Below, piece by piece: positions 16,854 to 28,313 of a stretch of 28,719 nt of DNA. Source of the stretch: Silene noctiflora (Eukaryota > Streptophyta > Magnoliopsida > Caryophyllales > Caryophyllaceae); assembly GCA_009801015.1 (NCBI GenBank), contig VHZZ01000266.1:198613-227331 (forward strand), written 5' to 3'. The translations under genes and the position numbers were made by a program. Positions within the stretch are counted from its first letter, which is position 1. Every line of letters begins with the position of its first letter. The notes under the pieces are model-generated. The model saw only the letters and a program-made list of their open reading frames with translations, made no database searches and had not been told where the DNA came from.

Positions 16854-19800
16854 TCAGTCTGTTTCAAGCCTAGCAATATATTTGTCATAAAACTTTGCGG
16901 CGTTCTCAAGATCTCCAAGTTCTGTGTAGCAGTCTGCGATTGCACCATAGGCTTCGGTATTCCCTGATGTTTCTTTAACGCGCTTAGATATACCTAAAAC
17001 CATTTTATGGTAGTTGATTGCTTCACGGTACTTTCCCTGTCTTTGCAGGGACGCTCCTGAAAGCATTTGATCATTTTAGTTTCTTATTTGGATTTGAATT
17101 TCTAAAGCACGTAAGAGAATTAACTCGCGAGAAGCTGACCTGACTTGACCTAAGAGATACGACTAAATCCACCCAAAACCCGATTGCAGCTACAACCCGA
17201 CCCGGTAAAACCGAAAATTGGTGAACTGAACCGACCAACCTATCCCGAGGCTAACAGAAAACTGATACAACCCGAATACCCAATTTGTCTCAACTTTCAA
17301 CCCAACCTGACCTGAAACCGACCCTAGATGACCATGCCCCCATGATGACGCAACCCAATTGATGACCTAACAATGAATTAGCAGATTTCAAAGTAATGAT
17401 AAGTGAGAACGCAAGGCAAGTAAACGAACCTAAGCCTCTAGCAGCTTTCTTCTCCTCAATGGGATCCTTTAACTCTTGAGCAAGCTCTAGAGCAATTTTA
17501 AACTCTGCAAATGCCTTCTCTGGGTCTAGATTTCGTAAACATTTCTTGCCAGTCTTCAGCCGAGAAATTAACTCCTCTTTTTTAGGATCGACTATAACTT
17601 CAGTCTCCGTGACTCTTCCACCCACAGGTGCATAACTCAAAGCAGGGGCGTATGATTCTTTTACAGCTTGCCTTCTTAGGGCGGCATTAATCTGCCGTAG
17701 TTGTTCGTTGAGCTTTTGAAGTTCTCCCCTTCTTTGTCGCGCCAGCAATCCTGCGACAAAAAATACCCAAATGTCTGGAAAAATTCAAATTAAATCAAGG
17801 GCACACTGTGAATGTTTTTTCCATAATTAGTCAAGTTTAACTCCTCGCAGACGAGAAGTTCAACTATAATTCTTACAAGTGCTTACTTCTATTACTGTTA
17901 GGGACCATGAGCAGGGTTGCCTTCCTTTTTGGAAAAGTAACATGTTACTGAGGTTGTGGCAGTTTGGTAGTCACAAGACCGTCGGTTGAATGAGAAACAT
18001 CAAGCTTGTTACTTCGTAAAGTCCATATACAAAATGGACATACAGGAACAGGCACATAGCATTTCATATGCTTTTGTTGATTTTTATTTAGTCTCATTTT
18101 TCTATCAGATGGTAGAAAGATAATAGAGCCAGAACCTCAGTTAGGACTGAACATATTTAGGTGTAATTGTGTATTATACTATATAAAAAAAACTATACTC
18201 CGTATTAGGATAATGCCACTGTCAATTTAAATACACTATGCAGATGTGGATAATATTTGATTTAACGACATAGCATTGTTAATTTAAGTTGGCAGCCATC
18301 AACCGGTTCTGCAGTCTTAAGGGTTGATGGGATGTTCACCCCTAGCCTTAGTTCCAAAAGTATTTGGGATCGGCTAAATCATTGTGCGAGGATACATCAA
18401 TTGAATTAAAGCAAGATTAAGTTTTGCGAGCGACATATAATCAAGAGAAGAAAAGATATCTCACCCCCCACAGTAGCTCCTACAAGAGCTACAAATAGTA
18501 GCAGGGGCATGTTGAAGATGGAATTATCATTCTCACATGTTTCTGCTAGAGTTTCCAAAGGCATAGCCAGGCTCATCAACATCGCATTCGTTGACAGAAG
18601 GACTATGGCTAGAAATCTGGTGCTATGTGCCTCCTGTAATATTAAAAGAAGAAATCAAACTAAGAGACAACGTTGCGAAGTAAAGAACATGCAGAACTCT
18701 CCCCTCCCCCTCCCAAGTTGAAACAAAGCTGTGGCGAAGCGAATGATATGACCACTCACCAGCATACCTGATTGACATATGGGCCTTGGGAAGTATGTTC
18801 AGGAAGTTGGGAAATACGAATGCAGGCATTTCCCGAATTACACATTTGAATTACATTGAGAAGTTGGGACGTAGATGATTCTCCTGCAAAACATGAGCAC
18901 GTATCTGGTGGTAGGGACGTAGAATATCGTCCTGGCAATATGAGCTTCCTAGGATTGGAAGGCAGCACACCTGGGATCACCAATGTCAACACAGATATTC
19001 AGCTTCATATACATGCTAAACCTTATGACTTCCATTTGTTGAATTTTTTCAAGGTGTCCATACTCATTATTATTCCTATGAGCTTTTCCCTGATATAGAG
19101 CTTGTGTGTGGTGCAATAGCGTGTTATTCAATATAGTCAGATCACAGATAATAACACATGGAAAAGGCTCCAAATAAGTTGGCAAATCTGTCTTTGATTC
19201 AATATGCATGCAAAATATCCAAGGAATTCCAAACTTCAGAAATACAGTTCACAAGTCCCTTAAAAAAATGAAAAATCGGAAGTACAATCAGACAAATCTT
19301 GGATGTCATGAAGTATTGCAGGATGCTCAAATCTATTATAAGCATCAATTATCAATTCAGGTGCTGACGGATTCCATCAATCTCCAACTTGTTTTACCTT
19401 CAAAATCATGTAATTTCCTCCAATCTCCAACTTGTTTTACCTTCAATTCAGCCACTAAACTCTTGAAACGGCATTGAAGTTCCACACTTGTACGCAAGTA
19501 CGCAACTAATAGCTCAGTACTCAGCTCACTTGAACAGGAGAATAAATGTGTAATCAGCTTAACAAAATCAATCAGAACTATCAGAAGAACATAGTGGCAA
19601 TTTGGCAAAGTACGACTTCGATTTTTGCAAGCAAGATCATCATGGACTATTAATTAATCAAAGAACCTTCTCCCACTCCATCAATTTTATATTCACTTAA
19701 ATGTATTCTCTTTTTCCACTTTCCCCGTTTCGTACCAACACTCATTCCCTACATCAAGATGCCAAGCCTCGAGAAGAAGTGGTACTCGTAAGCTCGATTA

Positions 19801-20544
19801 AAATATTGTAAGCATCAAAAGTCCTCTTGTAACTCCCTTTACACCAAAAATTAAAAAGTATGGAGTAAGTCATCCTCCAAAGTATAATATTTTCACACAA
19901 CGACAACATTTCCCCAATGCTGCCATGACTCCCACAAATTGCCCGGTAAGGATAAGAGGGGGTCGGATGCACGCAGCTTTACCCTTTTATTGGCAATACA
20001 AATAGGCAATTTCCAAAGGACCCAAGATGAAAATTGCGTCCAGAACTGCGTTGAAGCCCGAAGGACAGGTATTTCACAATCAAAAGAAGTGCAATCACTT
20101 TAGTGAGCTATTTTACTCTATTCCATTGTAATCCAAAATCAAAGAGTAATGAGTATTTGCATACACTACCACCCTAATATTCAGTAATGAGTATTTACAT
20201 TTTTCCCCCTCCTTCATAATCATTCCACATACAACAATTATACAACATAGCAAACTATTTGACAGTATCATTCTTGCAAAATTGTATATGAGCATTTTTA
20301 TTGGTATGACCAAATCAAGATTAAATTTTTACCAACATACCAAGTAAATAACATGATTCTAGATAAATGGTAACTATTACTATGATCATATAAGCAAACA
20401 AAACAATAAAGTGAAGAGTGAAGTTAATACTACTGAGTACTGACCCTGAAAATGGAATTTTGTGGACAAAAAGTGATGCCATGAGGAAAAAGCAGGGAGC
20501 TTTGGAGGACCAACAAGAGAACAACAATGGAAAAGCATGCTCAT
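16854..20544 (-). CDS. FLU: FLU, FLUORESCENT IN BLUE LIGHT, chloroplastic TPR protein, 5 exons, 331 aa
   Basis: Exons in coding order: 20544-20445, 18970-18768, 18633-18465, 17750-17430, 17056-16854. They total 996 nt with GT..AG borders and closed phases. FLU is a plastid membrane protein that represses glutamyl-tRNA reductase and so stops protochlorophyllide build-up in the dark. Residues 1-55 hold no Asp or Glu and many Ser, as in a transit peptide (start MSMLFHCCSL, compare MAALIRCC in Arabidopsis). Hydrophobic segments lie at about 107-131 and 143-161 (MPLLLFVALVGATVGG). A coiled coil follows (LLARQRRGELQKLNEQLRQI, 159-186), then TPR repeats from about 218 to the end (GASLQRQGKYREA, AIADCYTELGDLE, YIARLETD). 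The C-terminal three exons are certain. Exon 1 rests on phase, splice sites and N-terminal resemblance; an in-frame upstream ATG at 20658 is less likely. Confidence 0.93.
17100..17330. repeat. Degenerate ACCCGACC-rich low-complexity tract in FLU intron 4
   Basis: Many spaced variants of AACCCGA, CCCGACCC, ACCGACC and CCTGACCTGA occur over about 230 bp, giving strong C over G skew on the plus strand. It looks like a decayed minisatellite. No coding value is assigned; a frame that runs into it from FLU exon 4 is intron read-through. Confidence 0.6.
18295..18412 (+). repeat. Dispersed-repeat-like fragment in FLU intron 3
   Basis: The block contains GGGTTGATGGGATGTTCACC and AAGTATTTGGGATCGGCTAA. 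The second phrase resembles a segment (TTTGGGGTCGGCTA) I associate with dispersed plant repeats. The family is uncertain and the ends are approximate. Confidence 0.3.
18971..20444 (-). other. FLU intron 1 (about 1.47 kb)
   Basis: The donor is GTCAGT after residue 33 and the acceptor is ATCCCAG before exon 2. Apart from the SINE-like copy and a repeated phrase ATCTCCAACTTGTTTTACCT at 19380 and 19424, it holds nothing I recognise. Several short reading frames here look like chance. Confidence 0.7.
19900..20045 (+). mobile_element. Au/TS-type SINE-like copy in FLU intron 1
   Basis: The order is ACAACATTTCCCCAATGC, CCCACAAATTGCCCGGTAAG, GGGTCGGATGCACGCAGCTT, TACCC, then TTGGCAATACAAATAGGCAA and TTTCCAAAGGACCCAAGATG. 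This is the same order as the copy at 13690-13815, with a longer 3' end. It is oriented opposite to FLU. Confidence 0.65.
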
Positions 20545-20699
20545 TTGTAAGTTTAGTGTAAGTGTAGTAAAAAAATGGGGAGATGAGGAGAAAAGAAGGG
20601 ATTGAAAGATAGCGAATTGGATGTGGAAACTGCCAAACAAAGGTAATACCAAAATCAAACATGGAGTACATGTGTAGAAGATGAGAGCTGATTCTCTGT

Positions 20700-20732
20700 C
20701 TTATCCCACTATACTTCCCTTGTGACACGTCA
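20700..20732 (-). promoter_or_regulatory. Candidate light/ACGT elements upstream of FLU
   Basis: On the minus strand an I-box core GATAAG (20705-20700) and an ACGT-core motif TGACGTGTCA (20732-20723) lie about 156-188 bp before the proposed start codon. Both types recur in light- and bZIP-regulated plant promoters. Short motifs occur by chance, and no TATA box is clear. Confidence 0.35.
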
Positions 20733-20808
20733 TTAATTTACTAGAAATTGTCATATAAATTTATCATGTCATTAATTTACGAGAAATTGTCGTATAAATT
20801 TATCAGGT
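20731..20808. repeat. Tandem duplication, 2 x 39 bp, upstream of FLU
   Basis: The unit 20731-20769 (CATTAATTTACTAGAAATTG...) repeats at 20770-20808 with three substitutions. The first copy begins inside the ACGT motif, of which the second copy keeps only GTCA. Confidence 0.92.
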
Positions 20809-21044
20809 AAATGTTGATGTCACAAAATAAAAGCAACACAAGTCGAGACACAAAAGTGAGACAAATGATCTCAACTCGTATAAGATGAATTGATGGTAGA
20901 CAATTTTTCCTGTTTTGTGATAGGAACACGAGTCTGGATCCTCTGTTCCATTTTCGGGGTTTCATTTTGCATATATCACCTCTCTATTCGATAGAATAAT
21001 CATTGAGTCATTGATTATTAAAATGTGTAAATAGCATGGAGTAC

Positions 21045-21180
21045 CAAAGTTGGTTGGTGTGAGTCGTAAACAACCTAAAAACACTTCTATTTTTTAATCA
21101 AGTGATCAGAGGTTCAATATTTTACTCTTGCGAATGAAAAGGCAATCAACTCTAACTAGGATGGACGCGCTTGGCAAACT
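21045..21180 (+). mobile_element. Possible degenerate tRNA-derived SINE
   Basis: AGTTGGTTGGTGTGAGTCG resembles an A box region and GATCAGAGGTTCAATATTTT a worn B box. Spacing is larger than in a tRNA. No poly(A) tail is obvious. Confidence 0.35.
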
Positions 21181-21470
21181 ATCGAACTGGTATGTTCACA
21201 AACACACGGATGAGTTGGATCTTGTAACTCAATCAAAAACGAACTCTAACTTAGATTGGGTACAAATCCGAGTGACACTACCTTAATAGGAGTCAAATTG
21301 AAAAATAATCGATTGAGGTCGTCATTATGCTAATTTCTTTTTAGTAGTTTATCGTTATATTTATTTCGAATCAATTATGAATTAGATACTAAAAAGACGA
21401 ATTATAAAAATGAAATACAGAGTAATTAATTGAGCTGGGCCTCGGCCAAAACCTTACTCCATCACTGAGC

Positions 21471-21512
21471 CAATCTCGAGCTCATGCAACTCAATCTCGA
21501 GCTCATGCAACC
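21471..21512. repeat. Tandem duplication, 2 x 21 bp
   Basis: CAATCTCGAGCTCATGCAAC plus T repeats at 21492 with one change at the end. Each unit carries CTCGAG and CATGCA. Confidence 0.9.
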
Positions 21513-22047
21513 TAGTTACACGCTAATTATACCGACTAGCTACTCTGTTATGATCCTTCATTATGTGACGGTTCGATATGCAGACAACCTTAAGAGGTTC
21601 ATTTTGATTGCCAATATGGTCTTTGTTAAATCAAACCTTAATCTTCTAGAAATACGCCTCAAAAAACATACTCAAAACTCACGATAAGGCACATTCAAAA
21701 AACAGAAACGTAATACTCGGCAAAGAATTAACCCGCATGTTCCGTGAACCAAGAAAATAATAAGGCTCGGCCATAATAAGAAAAGAGAATTAAATCCTAT
21801 GAAAAAAAGAAACAAAACGAAAAAAAATAAAAACTACAGCCTCCACAATGGATGAACTTTACTCGAAATCACGACCATTGCTTCCTACGAAACAAAACAG
21901 AAAACTCGAACGCAGAGTAATAATAGGAAGAAAAGTAAAGGGGTTTACATCTTGCATTCAACACAGGACAATCATAAAAGATGGCGGAAAATAGATATTA
22001 GACAAATGGGGTAGGCGGGAAGGAGAAGAATGCTTGGGCAAAGCGAC

Positions 22048-25000
22048 TTAATGGTAGTACATCATTTGTTGGGCGGCTGCAACATTCTGAAACCCACCAT
22101 CGTAAATGGCTTGGCTAGCTCCAGCGCCCGTCATTCCCATATTAGCTTTATTGAGTGGGTGTGGTCCTTGTGCGTGCATGAGTGCATGCATGCCACCCAT
22201 CTTGCTCATTGCCAGTTGCCTCTCATACGAGAAAAGATCAGCTGCTGAAAGTCCTAGTGGTGCTGGAGCGGGAGGAGGGAGTGGATTCGAAGCTGTCCCT
22301 GGTGGTGTTGGCTTGCTTCCCCATGAGCACTAGAAGCACGAATGAAGAAAATTAGCCAATCGTAGGAGAAATCATGGAAGGAAAATTAAAACATTAGGCC
22401 AATTGAGAGAATGTGTTTGAATTTAGACGTGCCGTTGCAAAGTTCAAACACCGTGGATTGTTCAAGCATGAACACCTCGTGCCTTTTTTAGGATTTGGAG
22501 AACAGGTAGGGAAAGGGAGATGAATTTTTAATTGTTCGGTTAACTTTGGTTGAAGGGAAATGGAGAGGAAAATAGAGGGCAGTATTTAATTTCCTTGACC
22601 TCTTTACTCCTAAAATTCTATCCAAACACAATGCTAACATCACTGAACAATGCACAAGAGAAAGTTCGGGTACGAGCAAGTTGATAGATATTGTCAGAAA
22701 AAAACAATTAATAACAGAACAAGAGGAAGACTAAAAGTTTGACTACCACGACCATAAACTTCTCATGATATGGAAAAAGTCAATAACTAAAAAGTGTATC
22801 ATGCCTGAATCTAACCGGGGGGTTCGCAGTGGTGGCGAAACTGGTTCGGAATAAAGAGGGATTCTAGTTGTAAGATATCTAGATTCAAGCATGCGGAAGA
22901 TAAAATTTGAGAACTTGGGCTTTGTGATAGCCTAAAACCCTCCATGGCATCTGAACTAAGCATACTACCAGGGTTTCTAGATCACCAGACAACAAGACGG
23001 GTGAACATACAGAGGGCCAAGGGGAAGTGGATGTTGGACTATACATCACAGCATCAGAGTCAAGCAACAAACATGGAATCAATGCCTTTACAATCTACTA
23101 CAAGTAAGCTTGAGTCTACCACAACAAGAAGTTGCAAAATTACCAAGCACAGAAAAGGCTTAAGCAAGAGACAACAGTGAGAGAGAAAGGGGCAATCACG
23201 AGTAGGCATTCGAACCACACACCTTAATTTGTTTGCCCAAAAGCCCATTTTGGGGATTATTACCAAACTGAATGGCCAAGGCAGCCTCAGCATGAGTGCT
23301 GTATCTGACAAAACCAAACCCCTTGTCGCGCTGCACCCTTACTTCTTCAATTGCCCCAGCCCCTAACTGATGAAAGTGGCGGTGGAGATCAAGCTGGGTT
23401 ACCTACAAACCAAGCAGTTGATAGAGAACATTTAGAGATTCTGACATGGATGTGATAAGATGCTTCAGTAGTCATGAAGTTATAAGACTTATAACTCATA
23501 AATAGAAGACTAAATCATGGGTTGAAAGCGACACAAGTATGAACCCCACCATCAGTTCAAACTACATGTCAATCCCCAGCAACCACTAAATGTGTAAAGG
23601 CTTGGTTTCAATTACAGTATTTTGTTTAACATAGAGAGGAGCAACAAGAGCCAACAATAAATCCAACAAACAATTAACTATACCTCAGGACCAAGATTCC
23701 CAACATAAACTGTTGTGTATTGAGGATTGTTTTCAGGAGCCTCGCTGTTTGTAGTCTCCTTCCCATCTTCTAAAAATTGGAAAACAAACAAGTTATGTGT
23801 GAGTGCACAACTACAAGGGCATGAATCAAAATTACAGGCTCATAGAGCAGCATGGGGATGGGGAGCATGCGCAAAAGGAAAAAATCGCAGTCGCTGAGCC
23901 TGTTGGCTGTCGCAGTATGTGGTATCTAACTATTCTCTCATAGCAACATTGGTATCGAGCTGAGAATTAAGCTCCTTCCCATGAACTTACAGGCTCCCAC
24001 ACACTTCTCTCAGGATGGCGTGAAGGTCAAAGCCTGAAATCATCGTGTCATGAATTTGGCTTCTAAATGTATAACAGAACACCTATCGAGAGATATCATT
24101 CTAATTGTTACATTAACTGTCACATGGCAAGGTTCTATCCATTTTCAGGATTCAAAATGCTTACGTTTACAAAAACTATGTTACCAAAATTTTGCAACAA
24201 AAAGGGGAACTGTCAGGATTTTCACACATAAATTGCATCTCTTTATAACCCTCCAACATTTCCAGGAAACAAGAGTAGTTAAAGTCTCTGTAAGAAGGTA
24301 GGTTCTCATTTTTGCCATCCTGACAACTTTGGTCGCCTCTAGAAATAATGATGGAATGATCAGCTTGATTTTCTTTGTTACCAAAAAAAAAAAAAAAAAA
24401 GAAAAAAGTTTTCAGTTCTAATGTGATAAACACCATAGACCATGATGTTGATTGTTGACTAATGAGAGTCTTTATGTGACTAACTCCTCGACATAGGATG
24501 ATGATAATAGGACAAACCTGATGAGCCATTTGTCAATTCTACCACACTTTTCGCATCAGTACTTTGTGTATCATCACCGCTAGTGGCTCCTTTAGTTGCC
24601 CAGTTGCACCGTATTTGCCTACTGCCAAGCCACTTCCCTGAAATATGAAGACAAATAAATTAAAGTTATGTTCAATTACTACAGTAAAATTATCATAGAG
24701 GCACTTAAAGGTCCTAGGACTACTAAACCAATTAAAACAGATTTCATTACTAATTAGAGTGATCCAATGTTGATCACATCCCTACAATTAATTAGGTATC
24801 CCATTTATTAAGTCAATGAGACTGCGGAAACAACCACTCTAATAGGAATCTAAAAACAATATGGAACTCTTGTCATTCAGATAACTGAATGGCATAAACC
24901 AACTGCACAACATTTTCAATAGCTTCATTTAAAAAAAATGTCAAGTCCGTCCTCTCTAAAGAAAATATACTTTTGTTTTCATATTTCTCACATAAGCGCA

Positions 25001-27388
25001 AATTTTGTTGTCACCAACAATAATACAAATAAGAATAATTGCATACTAGTTTAATGATCTTAAATCTTACCAGTAAGATCATTTATTGCACTTTGGGCAT
25101 CCTGTAACATCAACAAGAAGTATTTTCAAGTGTTAAAAACCTACAAAGGACGTCACCTTTCCTCCATTAATCAAGAAACATTACACTACCTGCTGATTGC
25201 GGAAAGACACAAACCCAAACCCCCTTGAACGTCCAGTTTTCTGATCCCACATAACTCTTGCATCACTGAAAAGGAAGAAAATACTATGTTAGGCACCAAC
25301 AAAGGGTGGGCCTTAAGGCCTGATTTCAGCTACCAAATATACAGATAAGATAAATAAACACAACCAACTGAAACAACTAGTTAAGCTTTGGCGAGCAAGA
25401 AACATTAAAAGGAAGGAAAACGAAGCTTACGAACAACTAGGATAAACAGAAAAACAAGCAAACAGCATAGCATCAGTAACTTCAGGACTCAGATCTCCGA
25501 CAAACACATTAAAATGGTCTGAAAGAAGATTTGAAACATGTTAGAAACCAGGTATAAATATTTAGCAACAAATTATTACAGTATCTAACAAAACTGAAGA
25601 AGATGAACTCACTTGTAGTATCCTCGCGCTGACCACTAGTATACGCCCAATTAACCTTAATAGGCTGCCCAAACCTTCATAACAACGGTAAGGTATTAAA
25701 ACAAGTGAAACACCAACATTATCCAAGATCAATAACAAAACTGTATGTCTCAACACTTACAAATGCCTCCCATTCAGAGTTAGTATTGCCATGCTAGCGA
25801 ACCTACGATCATAGTAGTGGACAAAGCCATAGGATGACTGAAAATAGCACAAGAACGTGTTAGCAATAACCATCTTATTTCCTATTAAGTATCACGGTTC
25901 ATTCTTCCGGGGTGTTTTAACAATAAATTATACTTGCATCGCATCAACAAAAGAATACCTTTTCCTTTCTAATTAACTTGCAACCTTCAACGGGTCCAGA
26001 ACCCGCAAAAACTTCTTGGAGCAATGGTTCCGTGACTTGAGGATGGATATTACCCACATACCTGCATTTTCTCAAAAATAAATAAAACTAAAAAATCAAG
26101 AAGAAAAAAAAATAAGAAAACAAACATAAACACAATAAGGTCTCCTTCAAAATAACAAGTGCAAATGCTAAAAAGAAGAGTAAATAAGCAACATTAAAAG
26201 AAAACTTACACACTACGGCATGTAGAGGGGTCAAAGCCGGGAGGAAGGTTTCCACCGGGGTAGGGCTCAATCTGAAACACGCAAAGCAAACAGCTACGTA
26301 AATTGAAGATACATATAAACTGAAAGATAGGGAACCCTCAACTCACCGACCATAAACCAAACAAAGACACGATAGTCACTCACATATATTATAGTCACAC
26401 GCATAACACACTTCATTGAGCTACATTCACATAACGGTTACGCATGGTACGAGCTTTGCTACAGAAGCACCATCCACGACACACAAGCACAGTAATTAGG
26501 ACAATAGCTACGTAAACTGAAGGAACATATAAACCGAAAGATTAACATAGTCTCTGATCACATAAGGTGATAAGGGTAGACCTAAAAAGCTAGAACCAAA
26601 AATTGCACATGGGTTCTAACATCTAAACCAAACAAAGACACAACGATGAGCCACAGCTTAAATAAAGCTCAGATGTAGAACCCGCTTCAATGAACTGTAT
26701 TCACAGAACGGTTATGTATGATACGAGCTTTGCAACAGTAGCATCATCCTCAACAAACAAGCACAAGAATGCGCATATACGCACAATCTAAAATTTAACA
26801 CTTAGGGCAACAGGTTACCAAGTTCAAAATAGTGTAATTTTACGCTCCATCCATTTCTCAATGCACTTAGGCTTCCCAGGCGCGCAGGCCGAGTAAATGT
26901 ATCTTCCCATTTCCTCCCAAAACAAGCTCATAGTTCATAAAATCGGGCAACACATACCATAATAACAAAAACTGAAACTATCCAACAGCTCGCACTTACA
27001 GCAAACACAAAACTAGGATACATTGCGACATTTCGAAAGCATACAATAAACCGTTTAACCATAATCTAAGCTGCTTGTAATCAGCTGAGAAATCAAGAGT
27101 TTCGTTTCGGAACATCAAATCCAAACTTCCAAAAGTTGCTTAATCCAAATTACAACGACAAAAAATCACAAATTTTATGCAGAAAACCTAAATTCGTCGG
27201 TCAATCAATAACTTTAAATCAACGAACTAAAATGAAATCAAACAAAAAGACGAGAATTGCAGAATAAAAAATACCTGAGGAGCAGCGAGAAGACCAGGAT
27301 GATAGAGAGATTGTTGTTGAAGAAGAGCTTGTTGCATCAAAGCTTGTTGTTGTTGTTGCTGCTGCTGCTTCATTCTTTGATTTTGCAT
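22048..27388 (-). CDS. UBP1: Oligouridylate-binding protein UBP1 (three-RRM, TIA-1-like), 12 exons, 426 aa
   Basis: Exons in coding order: 27388-27275, 26271-26210, 26061-25959, 25837-25761, 25674-25613, 25518-25431, 25265-25190, 25101-25071, 24637-24518, 23769-23684, 23402-23223, 22329-22048. They total 1281 nt, all GT..AG, with stop TAA at 22050-22048. The N-terminus is Gln-rich (MQNQRMK then Q8). RRM1 has RNP2 VYVGNI (59-64) and RNP1 KSSYGFVHY (93-101). RRM2 has VFVGDL (144-149) and [10 protein letters not shown] (181-190). RRM3 has VYVGNL (265-270) and DKGFGFVRY (299-307). The C-terminus is Pro/Ala/Met-rich and ends QQMMYYH. UBP1 proteins bind U-rich RNA in the nucleus, affect splicing and mRNA stability, and gather in stress granules when translation stalls. 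It looks intact. Which Arabidopsis paralogue (UBP1A, B or C) is nearest cannot be fixed here. Confidence 0.96.
22538..22643. mobile_element. Possible short MITE in the last intron of UBP1
   Basis: GTTAACTTTGGTTGAAGGGA on the left and, read on the other strand, GTTAGCATTGTGTTTGGATA on the right form an imperfect inverted repeat around about 65 bp. The ends resemble those of the candidate at 4422-4613. Confidence 0.35.
26292..26766. repeat. Diverged tandem duplication in UBP1 intron 1
   Basis: Block 1 (26292-26492) and block 2 (26506-26766) share, in the same order, AGCTACGTAAA.TGAAG, ACATATAAAC.GAAAGAT, AAACCAAACAAAGACAC, CTTCA.TGA, ATTCACA.AACGGTTA, TACGAGCTTTGC and ACAAGCACA. They differ by substitutions and an insertion of about 60 bp in block 2. 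Confidence 0.85.
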
Positions 27389-27660
27389 TTTTAATTAGGG
27401 TTATATAATGTATGAATATGGATGAATTAGACAAAATAAGTGAGAAATTAGATAATTTGGGGAGATATGAGAAATTAGGGTTTGGAAATTGGGGGAAAAT
27501 ACGAAGGAGATGAAGAAGAATGAAGACCCTCGATTAATGGAAAAAATGCGAGGAGAGAGACAAGGAGAAGACAGGACGAGAGGGATGCCTCACTAAAATT
27601 GTGAATTATTGGTCTGACGAGGTTTTTACATTAAAGTCACTCTCTTGCATCCATTTTCGT
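27389..27660 (-). promoter_or_regulatory. UBP1 5'UTR and promoter
   Basis: On the coding strand, about 27595-27480 reads as a long CT-rich stretch (CTTCTCCTTGTCTCTCTCCT type), usual near plant transcription starts. No TATA box is obvious. The 5'UTR is probably 100-200 nt. Confidence 0.5.
27475..27483 (-). promoter_or_regulatory. Telo-box (AAACCCTAA) upstream of UBP1
   Basis: The exact motif lies about 87 bp before the start codon on the coding strand, next to pyrimidine-rich sequence. Telo-boxes are frequent in plant genes for translation and RNA-handling proteins, usually near the transcription start. Confidence 0.5.
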
Positions 27661-27878
27661 AATTTTAATGTGAGACGTTCACATTCTTCTTACTACTATG
27701 AGAATAAAAATTTTCTTAATTTTTTTCTCCAAGATGCATCTATCTTAGTAAGGAATTAATTAAAACTTTCTTTTAATAAACTATTATCTTTTCCTTAAAA
27801 TATAATCTTATTATAATTATATTTAATCTTTTAATTAAAGGATTTTAAGTTGTTAGATTTTTCATAAGGGACGTACTT

Positions 27879-27920
27879 TTTCACATACGAATTTTACTCT
27901 TTCACATACGAATTTTACCT
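27879..27920. repeat. Tandem duplication, 2 x 21 bp
   Basis: TTTCACATACGAATTTTACT plus C repeats at 27900 with a difference only at the last bases. Confidence 0.9.
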
Positions 27921-27971
27921 TCCTACCCTTGTCACTTTTTTTCATCATACATNCAATTGACTTTTTTTTTT

Positions 27972-28198
27972 CTCTCAACCTTCATCCCCAAACACCAACC
28001 AACCACCAACTTCTTTCACCACACCTCCGTTCACCAACTCCGACCGCCACACCTCCGGGCGCCGATTTCCGTTCCCCACACCTTCGGCAGCCGACCTATG
28101 TACCCCACCGCTGTTCCCCCTGGCCCGCACCTCCGCATCCCCTCCCCTGCACTCCCCTCCCACGCACTCCCCTCTCCCGCACTCCGACGGCCGACCTT
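27972..28198. repeat. C-rich low-complexity tract
   Basis: About 225 bp with very strong C over G bias, including near-repeats of GCACTCCCCTC at 28139-28182. It contrasts sharply with its AT-rich flanks. Confidence 0.7.
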
Positions 28199-28200
28199 TA

Positions 28201-28277
28201 TGGTTTATCTTAACCGCTAGGAACAATTCCGTTAAAAGTGTGGTTTATCTTAACCTACGCAATTCCTATAAAAGTCG
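28201..28277. repeat. Imperfect tandem duplication, about 40-bp period
   Basis: TGGTTTATCTTAACC occurs at 28201 and 28241, followed by related AATTCC.-TAAAAGT segments. Confidence 0.7.
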
Positions 28278-28313
28278 GTCTTACTGCTGATGAGAAAATT
28301 TAAATGATTATGA

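Larger units (their letters stand above)
20809..22047. other. Intergenic region between FLU (5' side) and UBP1 (3' side)
   Basis: This AT-rich DNA has no gene. It contains a SINE-like remnant (about 21045-21180) and a 21-bp tandem repeat (21471-21512). The right part, about 21700-22047, is probably UBP1 3'UTR, but I see no clear poly(A) signal. Confidence 0.6.

Noticed and set aside
17290-17429. C-terminal extension of FLU exon 4 into the following sequence
   Set aside because: The frame passes a good donor at 17429 and enters the ACCCGACC-rich intron tract. The FLU family sequence resumes exactly at 17056.
20321-20728. 135-codon hydrophobic reading frame on the minus strand
   Set aside because: It overlaps the FLU first exon in another frame and runs through promoter and intron DNA. 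Its hydrophobic look comes from T-rich sequence, and FLU phase logic favours the other frame.
21421-21520. CTCGAG/CATGCA-rich stretch as a seed-type RY promoter element
   Set aside because: It is over 800 bp from the FLU start, is created by a local 21-bp duplication, and there is no other support for regulation.
27929-28226. Pro-rich (+) and Gly/Arg-rich (-) frames over the C-rich tract
   Set aside because: Low stop density follows from base composition. Frames on both strands are equally open, and no domain is recognised.
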